The position numbers and the translations under genes are program-made. A stretch of DNA of 64,000 bases from CAVYGM01 sp963768025 (GTDB taxonomy: Bacteria; Bacteroidota; Bacteroidia; Cytophagales; Spirosomataceae). The stretch spans positions 1-64,000 of the forward strand of contig CAVYGM010000027.1 of the NCBI GenBank assembly GCA_963768025.1, in the 5' to 3' direction. This document shows, piece after piece, positions 55,855 through 63,164 of this stretch. The notes beneath the pieces were generated by a model. It did not search any database. It was given only the letters and a program-made list of their open reading frames with translations, and was not told where the DNA came from. Each line of letters opens with the position of its first letter. Positions within the stretch are counted from its first letter, which is position 1.

Positions 55855-58312
55855 ATGAAAGTTCTTAAGTTCGGCGGCACGTCGGTTGGTTCGGTTGAAA
55901 GTATCAAGCAGGTCATTCGGATTCTGGAAAACAATCTCTCCCAGGGCGAGCGCATCGCGGTAGTATTCTCGGCCATGGGAGGCGCTACCAACCGTCTGAT
56001 CGAAATAGGCAAGATGGCCTGTGCCGGAAATCAGGAGTATTTTGACTTACTGAAAGCCGTGGAAGAAAGGCATTTTGCTACCATCCGTGGCCTGATCAAC
56101 GTGAAGCAGCAGAGCAGCACCTTTGCCAATGTCAAGGGACTTTTCAATGAGCTCGAAGATATCCTGCGTGGCGTGTCGCTCATCCGCGAACTTACTACCC
56201 GCACTATGGACCTGATCATGAGCTTTGGTGAGCGGCTTTCTACGACCATCATTACCGAAGCTTTGAAGAATAAGGGTACCCAGGCGGAGTATTGCGACTC
56301 CCGCAAGCTTATCCGTACTAACGCCCATTTTGGCATGGCAGACGTGGATTTTGACGTAACCAACCGCCAGATTCTCGAACATTTTGCCAAAGCCTCGGCG
56401 CTTCAATGCATTACGGGTTTCATTGGCTCCAATACCGAGGGAATCACCACTACCCTGGGTCGCGGAGGCTCTGACTACACCGCCTCTATTTTCGGCGCGG
56501 CGCTCGACGCCCAGGTAATCGAAATCTGGACCGACGTGGATGGCATGATGACCGCCGACCCGAGGAAGGTGACCAATGCCTTTACCATCCCGTCCATTTC
56601 GTACGCGGAAGCCATGGAGCTTTCGCACTTCGGCGCGAAGGTAATCTATCCACCCAGCTTACAGCCCGCCTTTGCCAAGAATATCCCGCTGAAAGTACTC
56701 AATACCTTCAACACTGATTTTGAAGGTACGCTCGTCAGCCAATCGGCCAATGGTAAGGAGTATGCCATCACGGGTATTTCGTCCATTGACGATATGGCGC
56801 TGGTCAACATTCAGGGCAGCGGCATGATCGGCGTAGCGGGCATCTCGGCGCGTTTGTTCACCACGCTTTCTGAAAATAACATCAGCGTCATTCTGATCTC
56901 ACAAGCTTCGTCGGAGCATTCTATCTGTTTTACCATTGATCCCCGCAACGCCGAACGCGCCCGCGAGGTGCTGGAAAAAGCCTTTGAAGCCGAAATGGCC
57001 GTTGGCGATATTGATAGCATCAGCATTGAGAAGAATGTCTCGATCATTGCCATCGTCGGCGAGGGGATGCGAAAAAGTTCCGGGGTGTCGGGCAAGCTTT
57101 TCTCGGTTCTTGGTAAAAACGGAATCAACATCATCGCCACCGCCCAGGGCTCCTCGGAGTTGAATATCTCGGTGGTTATTTCTAAAAACGACCTTTCGAA
57201 GGCCCTGAACGCCATCCACGGCGTATTTTTTCTGTCCGAAACCCGCTCGCTAAATTTGTTCATTGTGGGGGTGGGACTCATCGGAAGTACGCTTGCTGGA
57301 ACAGATCAATAAACAATCGGCTTTTCTGAGCGAGGAAAAATTCCTCAAACTGAATATCGTGGGCTTGTCCAACACGCGCAAAATGCTGCTGGAACCCAGC
57401 GGGGTACCCTACGATCAGTGGCGCGCCGAACTGGATGCCCACGGCGTCAAGACCAGCATTCCGGCTTTTGTCCAGCGCATCATCGAGCTCAACCTTCCCA
57501 ACAGCGTTTTTGTGGATTGCACGTCCGATAAGGACATTGTGAAGCACTACGAAACCCTGCTGGATGCCAGCATCTCGGTGGTAACGCCCAATAAGGTGGC
57601 TAACTCGGGCCGCTACTCCGAGTACCAGCGCCTACAACGCACCGCTTTGCAGCGGGGCGTAAAGTTTCTGTACGAAACCAACGTGGGGGCCGGGCTACCC
57701 ATCATCAATACCATTCAGGGCCTGATGGCTAGCGGCGATAAGTTTCTGAAAATCGAGGCTATTCTGTCGGGTACCCTGTCGTATATTTTCAATACGTTTG
57801 GCCCACACGTGAGCTTTGCCGATGTGGTGCGCGAGGCTAAGGCCATGGGCTATACCGAACCTGATCCCCGCGATGACCTGAGCGGTACCGACGTGGCCCG
57901 TAAGATTCTGATCCTGGCGCGTGAGGTAGGCGTTCCGCTCGAACCCGAAGATGTAAACATCGCCCAGCTGCTGCCCGATAATTGCCTACAAGCGCCCACC
58001 GTAGAATCTTTTTTTGCCGAACTGGAAAGTTCGAATGATTTTTTTGAGAATCTGCTTGATGGAGCGCGGGCCCAAAACGGCGTGCTGCGCTACATCGCTA
58101 CGCTGGAAAATAACCATGCTACTGTACAGCTGCGTACCGTAGATACCAAGCATCCATTCTATAACCTTTCCGGTAGCGACAATATCGTGTCCTTTACCAC
58201 CGAGCGCTACAAAGATCGTCCACTCGTGGTCAAAGGCCCCGGTGCGGGGGCCGAGGTGACGGCCTCGGGGGTGTTTGCGGATATAATGAGTATTAGTAGC
58301 TATTTGGGGTGA
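55855..58312 (+). CDS. thrA: Bifunctional aspartokinase/homoserine dehydrogenase ThrA (frame break at the junction)
   Basis: A fused enzyme for the first and third steps of threonine/methionine synthesis. Residues 1-290 are aspartokinase (KFGGTSVGS at the start, FIGSNTEGITTTLGRGGSDY in the middle). Two ACT domains for feedback control follow (~300-450, VNIQGSGMIGVAGISARLF and IVGEGMRKSSGVSGKLFSVL). The homoserine dehydrogenase half starts at about residue 460 with FIVGVGLIGST. The Rossmann motif is hit by an extra T near 57294 (CTTGCTG for CTGCTG). Beyond it the second frame continues LLEQINKQSAFLSEEKFLKL to GPGAGAEVTASGVFADIMSI. The full length is about 819 aa, normal for ThrA. The extra base is probably a consensus error. 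Confidence 0.92.
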
Positions 58313-58338
58313 GGCAAATGGTAGCATGTTGCTTGAAA

Positions 58339-58410
58339 ACACCCCCCTTGATCCCCCTTATTAGGGGGAAAGTTAAACATCCCCCCTAATAAGGGGGGCT
58401 AGGGGGGTGT
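58339..58410. repeat. Palindromic GC-rich repeat, upstream copy
   Basis: Two 30-nt inverted arms, 58339-58368 and 58381-58410, are separated by 12 nt. Each arm starts ACACCCCCC and contains the small hairpin CCCCC-TTATTA-GGGGG. It lies between thrA and the DUF559 gene. A third arm copy follows that gene. Confidence 0.85.
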
Positions 58411-58460
58411 AAGTAGCAGAATTTTGCAATACAGTAAAACATACAAGCCGCTATCACCTC

Positions 58461-58835
58461 ATGAAAATCTACTACAACCCGAAGCTAAAAGAGCTGGCGC
58501 GACAACTACGAAACAACGCCACCAAGGCAGAGATTCGGTTGTGGCAAAACTTGAAGCGCGATCAGATGGGGTATGATTTTCACCGTCAAAAGCCGATTGG
58601 CAACTATATTGCTGATTTCTTTTGTCATGATTTAAAACTGGTTATTGAAATTGATGGATACAGCCATAGCTTTGAGGAAGTTGTGGCAAACGATTTACAG
58701 AAGGAAAGTGCTTTCGAAAAGCTAGGCCTCACGGTAATTCGCTTCGATGACAGAGAAGTAATGAATGAATTGAATAGTGTTTTAAAAGCAATTGAAAATT
58801 ATATAGCTGACTTCGAAGAGAAGCATTCTGCCTAA
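58461..58835 (+). CDS. DUF559 endonuclease-domain protein
   Basis: A 124-aa protein of the DUF559 family, a restriction-endonuclease-like (PD-(D/E)xK, Vsr-like) fold. Visible parts are ARQLRNNATKAEIRLWQNLK, then FHRQKPIGNYIADFFC and LKLVIEIDGYSH, the last giving the catalytic D/ExD/E residues, and a final RFDDREVMNELNSVL. A single domain with no partner is typical. It is set between two copies of a palindromic GC-rich repeat, inside the thrA-thrB intergenic space, and its stop codon abuts the downstream repeat. Domains like this often travel with such repeats. Whether it cuts DNA to spread them or serves the host is unknown. Composition is lower in GC than in thrA and thrB. Confidence 0.85.
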   Translation: MKIYYNPKLKELARQLRNNATKAEIRLWQNLKRDQMGYDFHRQKPIGNYIADFFCHDLKLVIEIDGYSHSFEEVVANDLQKESAFEKLGLTVIRFDDREVMNELNSVLKAIENYIADFEEKHSA

Positions 58836-58837
58836 AA

Positions 58838-58924
58838 ACACCCCCCTGCCCCCCTTATTAGGGGGGATGCTCGACCTCCTCCCTTTTTAGGAAGGAATCG
58901 CCGATGCGGGATTAAGGGAGGTGT
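58838..58924. repeat. Palindromic GC-rich repeat, downstream copy
   Basis: A 29-nt arm at 58838-58866 (ACACCCCCC-TG-CCCCCC, then TTATTAGGGGGG) matches the upstream arms closely. A degenerate opposite arm ends in GGGAGGTGT at about 58916-58924. The sequence just after (TAAATAGCACAATT) resembles the one after the upstream copy (TAAGTAGCAGAATT), so both copies share an end and a flank. Confidence 0.75.
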
Positions 58925-58945
58925 AAATAGCACAATTACGCCTTT

Positions 58946-59887
58946 ATGAACTACATCAAAGCCTTTGCCCCCGCCACGGTAGCCAATGTGGCCTGCGGAT
59001 TTGACATATTTGGGTTTGCCGTGGACGAGCCCGGTGACGTGGTGGAGCTGTACCGCCGTGACGAACCGGGCATCGTCATTACCGAAATTACGGGTGACGA
59101 AGGCCGTCTGCCTCGTGATCCGGGCCGCAATGCCGTCACGGTGGTGATGCTCAAAATGCTCGAACAGCTCGAAAATACCGAATTTGGCTGTGAGGTACGG
59201 CTGCACAAAAATATGCCGCTGGGCAGCGGTATGGGGTCGAGCGCCGCCAGTGCAGCGGCGGGGGTATTTGCGCTGAACGAAATGCTCGGCAATCCATTTA
59301 CCCGTCAGCAGTTGCTTCCGTTTGCCATCGAAGGGGAACGCATCGCCTGTGGGTCCGCCCATGCCGACAACGTAGGCCCGGCGCTGATGGGGGGCTTTGT
59401 GGTGATCAGGAGTTATAAGCCTTTGGATATTTTCCAGATCCCGGTCCCCAGGGACCTGTACTGCACACTGGCGCACCCGGACATTGAGGTCAATACCAAG
59501 GACGCCCGCTTTATTCTGCGCAACGAGGTTTCGCTCAAAAACGCCATTTCGCAGATGGGTAATGTGGCCGGTCTCATCGCCGGGCTCATGCAGGAAGACT
59601 ACTCCCTCATCAGCCGTTCCATGGTAGATGTGATCATCGAGCCCGTCCGGGCCATTCTGATTCCCGAGTTCAACGAAGTAAAGCACGCCGCTCTGGCGCA
59701 GGGAGCATTGGGATGCAGCATATCCGGCGCGGGCCCTTCTATGTTTACGCTCAGCCAGGGCCGTGAAACCGCCGAGCGGGTGGGTAAAGCCATGCAGGAA
59801 ACCTTTGCTCTGGCGGGTATCGACAGCAATATCCACGTATCGGCCATCAATCAGGATGGGCCACGGGTGCTGGAACGGGGGGAATAA
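58946..59887 (+). CDS. thrB: Homoserine kinase ThrB
   Basis: A GHMP-family kinase that phosphorylates homoserine for threonine synthesis. The 313-aa sequence opens with FAPATVANVACGFDIFGFAV. The ATP loop is PLGSGMGSSAASAAAGVFAL (GHMP motif), and SISGAGPSMFTL with a short tail near the end is motif 3. It is intact. Upstream is thrA, but the DUF559 gene and its repeats now lie between. No thrC follows, the next genes being a toxin-antitoxin pair, so the third gene of the usual operon is displaced. Confidence 0.95.
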   Translation: MNYIKAFAPATVANVACGFDIFGFAVDEPGDVVELYRRDEPGIVITEITGDEGRLPRDPGRNAVTVVMLKMLEQLENTEFGCEVRLHKNMPLGSGMGSSAASAAAGVFALNEMLGNPFTRQQLLPFAIEGERIACGSAHADNVGPALMGGFVVIRSYKPLDIFQIPVPRDLYCTLAHPDIEVNTKDARFILRNEVSLKNAISQMGNVAGLIAGLMQEDYSLISRSMVDVIIEPVRAILIPEFNEVKHAALAQGALGCSISGAGPSMFTLSQGRETAERVGKAMQETFALAGIDSNIHVSAINQDGPRVLERGE

Positions 59888-59928
59888 TTGACAGGCATTG
59901 ATTATATTTGTTAAAAACAATAGAAACC

Positions 59929-60198
59929 ATGCATACCTTGTCAAAGAAAGAAGTCGGCAACTGGATATTGTTGGATTATATTGCCCAAAAGCAAGTTTTG
60001 CTGGAAAAGATAAACCTATTGGAGAAAAAGTATTCTACTGACTTTCTCTCATTTGAAAAGAAGATCGAGCAAGCGGCTACCGAAGACTTTACCGCCTGGG
60101 ATGACTATATTGAGTGGAAAGCATACCGTACTTTTTTATCGGATCTATTGAGCAAAATTGACGATATTAGTAATGGACGTTTTCAAATGGCTCAATGA
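59929..60198 (+). CDS. Antitoxin-like partner of the TumE-type toxin
   Basis: An 89-aa, mostly helical, highly charged protein starting at the ATG at 59929 (MHTLSKKEVGNWILLDYIAQ). An upstream in-frame start at 59908 is less likely. The middle is a probable coiled-coil (LLEKINLLEKKYSTDFLSFE), and the segment DDYIEWKAYRTFLSDL recurs in partners of TumE-like (DUF6516) toxins. Its end overlaps the toxin start by 26 bp, the classic toxin-antitoxin arrangement. It sits between thrB and the arabinanase gene, so the pair is an insertion in the threonine region. No DNA-binding motif was found. Confidence 0.6.
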   Translation: MHTLSKKEVGNWILLDYIAQKQVLLEKINLLEKKYSTDFLSFEKKIEQAATEDFTAWDDYIEWKAYRTFLSDLLSKIDDISNGRFQMAQ

Positions 60199-60517
60199 CC
60201 ATACGTTGGTATCCTCGTATATAGTAAACGACTTCAAAAAATCGGATGCTGCCTTTTACCTCAATCTAAAAGCAGTATTTATAGATGACTCAGAGCTGCA
60301 CGTAAGAGAATACGTAGATATCGATCATAGAAAGTACGCTTTCCATTGGCAAAGCTCCAACGGTGAATTAATTTTACGCTGGGATAATGCCCCACACTTT
60401 CGAAATATTGTAACGTTTCCTCATCATAAACATTTAGCCTTGTGCGAAATCACTGAGAGTCATGATATTAGTTTTGATGAGGTGCTAAGTTTTATTCAAT
60501 TGAAGCTCAACACTTAA
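60173..60517 (+). CDS. TumE-type (DUF6516) toxin-like protein
   Basis: A 114-aa protein, starting at the ATG at 60173 (MDVFKWLNDH). It carries the DUF6516/TumE family pattern: ELHVREYVDIDHRKYAFHWQ, LRWDNAPHF, then FPHHKHL. DNAPH and FPHHKH are well kept, so it is probably an active toxin, thought to be an RNase-like or nucleotide-targeting enzyme. The overlap with the upstream gene supports co-translation. Family recognition is from memory of the motif; the target is not known. Confidence 0.65.
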   Translation: MDVFKWLNDHTLVSSYIVNDFKKSDAAFYLNLKAVFIDDSELHVREYVDIDHRKYAFHWQSSNGELILRWDNAPHFRNIVTFPHHKHLALCEITESHDISFDEVLSFIQLKLNT

Positions 60518-60555
60518 TCAATTCTTCTCCTTTAAACCCTTTACTCCTCAATCCA

Positions 60556-61623
60556 TCACTTCAAGTTCCCCTGCTCCACCACGGGCCAGCCCTCCTGATC
60601 CCAGGAAACCGCGCTTATTTTGAGCTTGGACCGCCCCCGGTCAGCGCTATCGTAGGCATGGAAAATAAAGTAGTCCTTTCCCTCGAAGGTATAGATACTG
60701 TTGTGCCCGGCCCCGGCCCAGGCTGTGTTGCCTTCCACCACCAGTGAGCCGCCGCCCTTGTCCATGGCCACTCCCTCTTTATCCAGATAGGGCCCCGTCA
60801 CGTCTTTTGAGCGACCTACCCTCACTTTATAGGTACTGTTGGCCCCCCGGCAGCAATAGTCGTAGGAGGCGAAGAGGTAGTAGTAGTCATTTTTTCTAAA
60901 AATAAAGGGCGCTTCCAGGGCGGCATTGCCGGCATTGTCGTCGGGTAGTAGAGGTCTTGCGCTCCGTTCGGGCTACGGTATGCCATACCTCCGGTTCGGC
61001 TACGGACACAGAGATCGTCGACTCAGCTTTACCAGTTTCAGCCCGCCCCAGAAAGACCCGAAACTCAGCCAAGGCGTCCCGTTCTCGTCTACGATCAGGT
61101 TGGGGTCAATGGCATTCCACAAGTCCCGGTTCGGTACCGACTGCACCACGATGCCGTGGTCTGTCCAGTTGAAGTCCGGGCTTTCGGAATGCAGCGTCTT
61201 ATTCGTAGCTACCCCAATGGCCGAGGTATTTTTTCCAAAAGCAGAAACAGAATAGTACAAATAGAACTGTCCGTTATGAAAAGAAATATCCGGAGCCCAG
61301 ATGTGGTTTTTGAACCCTGCTGCTACTTGAATGCCCCAGGCGGGAGCTTGCGCAAATACCTGCTTTTCCTTTTTCCATTCTTTCAAATCCTTCGACGACC
61401 ACGCCGAGATACCCGGCCCGGTACAGAAGAGGTAGTAGGTACCGTCCTGTTGGATCATGACCGGATCGTGTACCCGGAGGGAGTCGGTGGGTTGACTGCT
61501 CGCACAGATGGGGTACAAAAAGCAGATCCATGGCAAAAGGGCTAGCCAGATTCTCGTTTTGTTCAATTTCCCACCCAGAAAGAAAAGTAGTTGACTCATA
61601 GTGTGTTCATTAGTTAGGTTCAA
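60556..61623 (-). pseudogene. GH43 endo-arabinanase (three frame shifts in 60 bp)
   Basis: A secreted glycoside hydrolase family 43 enzyme, likely arabinan endo-1,5-alpha-L-arabinosidase. The start region gives a signal peptide (LALLPWICFLYPICASS). The five-blade propeller has RVHDPVMIQQDGTYYL with the catalytic base Asp, then WNAIDPNLIVDENGTPW, AALEAPFIFRKNDYYYLF with the acid Glu, and YDYCCRGANSTYKVRVGRS, a typical arabinanase motif. The frame breaks near 61021, near 61006 and near 60977, each one extra base, so the printed frame returns to the original one before AALEAP. The restored length is about 355 aa, normal. It is likely whole in the organism. Confidence 0.8.
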
Positions 61624-61718
61624 TACCTTATCCCAACCCTGGGCAGCTAAAAAACTAGGTGCCGAACTTTCCTTTTCACAAAAAAGTTATTAGTATTGAA
61701 TCCCAATTTAAGAAAAGT

Positions 61719-62045
61719 ATGGTAACGGTAACTGATAAAGCGAAGGAAAGAATTGAAACATTGCGCCTTGAAGAAGGACGCACCGACGAAAACCACATCC
61801 GCGTGGGCGTGGAAGGCGGTGGCTGCTCGGGCCTGATGTACAACCTTGAATTTGATACCAACACCCAACCCACCGACATGGTCTTTGAAGACAAGGGTAT
61901 CCGGATTGTGGTGGATAAAAAAAGCATTTTATACCTGGCAGGTACCGTGCTGGATTTCAGCGACGGACTTAATGGCAAGGGCTTCCAGTTTGTGAACCCC
62001 AATGCTACCCGTACCTGCGGGTGTGGCGAGAGTTTCGCCGTATGA
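61719..62045 (+). CDS. A-type iron-sulfur carrier (IscA/SufA/ErpA family)
   Basis: A 108-aa HesB-like carrier that hands [Fe-S] clusters to target proteins. It starts MVTVTDKAKERIETLRLEEG at 61719 (the open frame begins upstream, but this Met is conserved). The three Cys are in GGGCSGLMYNLEF and TCGCGESF near the end, the family signature. It stands alone, with no suf or isc genes next to it. A terminator follows immediately. IscA, SufA and ErpA cannot be told apart. Confidence 0.92.
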   Translation: MVTVTDKAKERIETLRLEEGRTDENHIRVGVEGGGCSGLMYNLEFDTNTQPTDMVFEDKGIRIVVDKKSILYLAGTVLDFSDGLNGKGFQFVNPNATRTCGCGESFAV

Positions 62046-62071
62046 TTTCTTTTGATTAAGTGTTAATGATT

Positions 62072-62107
62072 AAAGCGTCGCGAGCTTCCACGCGGCGCTT
62101 TTTTTGT
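62072..62107 (+). terminator. Intrinsic terminator after the Fe-S carrier gene
   Basis: The stem AAAGCGTCGCG (62072-62082) pairs with CGCGGCGCTTT (62091-62101) with one G-T pair, followed by TTTTTT. Confidence 0.85.
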
Positions 62108-62223
62108 GCCCTTCCCCACCGAATCTCACGATTTCTCCCTTCCAAAAAGCCATCTTCTGCAAAAATTTAGCGTTTTTTGCAGTCAGAGATAAAGGATACC
62201 TTTTTGTTATTAACAGCAAAAGT

Positions 62224-62261
62224 ATTCACTCATTCACTCATTCTATCATTCACTCATTGAA
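62224..62261. repeat. Tandem octamer repeat before the nucleotidyltransferase start
   Basis: Four and a half units of 8 bp (ATTCACTC, ATTCACTC, ATTCTATC, ATTCACTC, ATTGAA) end directly before the ATG at 62262. The same kind of unit appears at 9857-9888, and part of it (ATTCTATCATT) near 19855 before the epimerase gene. Confidence 0.6.
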
Positions 62262-63164
62262 ATGAAACCTACCCTTTTAATCCTCGCTGCCGGCATTGGC
62301 AGTCGCTACGGCGGCGTCAAACAACTTGATCAGTTTGGCCCCAATGGAGAAACCATCATAGATTACTCCCTTTTCGATGCCTTTCGCGGCGGTTTTGGCA
62401 AAGTGGTGTTTATCGTACGTGACGAGATAAAAGCGGACGTAGAGGCGGTATTTGCACCTAAGCTGCAAGGCCGCATGGACTATGATTTTGCTATTCAGGG
62501 CATTCAATCCTACGTACCCGATGAACTGGGTACCGTAGCGCGCACCAAGCCCTGGGGTACCGGCCACGCCACGCTCTGCGCCTGGCCACAGACCGACGCC
62601 CCCTTTGCCGTAATCAACGCCGACGACTTCTACGGACGCGAGGCTTTCGCTACCATGGCTGACTTCCTTACTACCGACACCGACGATACTCAACACGCCA
62701 TGATGGGCTACGAACTGAAACGGACGCTTTCGGAAAATGGTACCGTATCCCGCGGGGTGTGCATCGTGAAAGCCGACGGGAATCTGTCTTCGGTGGTGGA
62801 ACGTACCAAGATCTATGAAGACAAAACGGGCAATATTTACTTTGAAGAAGAGGAAACTCTCACGGAACTTCCCCCTTTTACGCCGGTATCCATGAATTTC
62901 TGGGGTTTTAAGCCCTCGGTGTTTCCGATTATCAAGGGGCTGTTTGAAGACTATGCCCGCAAAAACTACAATACACCTAAAGCTGAATTTTATATACCTA
63001 CCGTCGTGACCCACCTAATTCACAACGACTTGGGCCAATGCCGCGTATTTACGAGCCAGTCCGACTGGTTTGGGGTAACGTATCCCGAAGACAAGCCTAC
63101 TGTACAGGCAGCCTTGAAGGCATTGCACGACTCGGGCGATTATCCTGAACACTTGTGGAGCTAG
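62262..63164 (+). CDS. Sugar-phosphate nucleotidyltransferase family protein
   Basis: A 300-aa Rossmann-like nucleotidyltransferase. The signature LILAAGIGSRYGGVKQLDQF with Gly-rich G-x-G-x-R is at the start. PWGTGHATLC (residues ~92-101) and INADDFYG are the nucleotide- and metal-binding parts, typical of enzymes that make NDP-sugars from sugar-1-phosphate. It lacks the left-handed helix of GlmU, so it is a single-domain form. The sugar cannot be read from the sequence. It begins directly after an octamer repeat. The next gene starts within or just after its 3' end. Confidence 0.8.
   Translation: MKPTLLILAAGIGSRYGGVKQLDQFGPNGETIIDYSLFDAFRGGFGKVVFIVRDEIKADVEAVFAPKLQGRMDYDFAIQGIQSYVPDELGTVARTKPWGTGHATLCAWPQTDAPFAVINADDFYGREAFATMADFLTTDTDDTQHAMMGYELKRTLSENGTVSRGVCIVKADGNLSSVVERTKIYEDKTGNIYFEEEETLTELPPFTPVSMNFWGFKPSVFPIIKGLFEDYARKNYNTPKAEFYIPTVVTHLIHNDLGQCRVFTSQSDWFGVTYPEDKPTVQAALKALHDSGDYPEHLWS

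Noticed and set aside
57240..57330. Programmed frameshift in thrA
   Set aside because: No slippery heptamer or downstream pseudoknot was apparent, the same kind of extra base occurs in many unrelated genes here, and bacterial ThrA is normally one frame.
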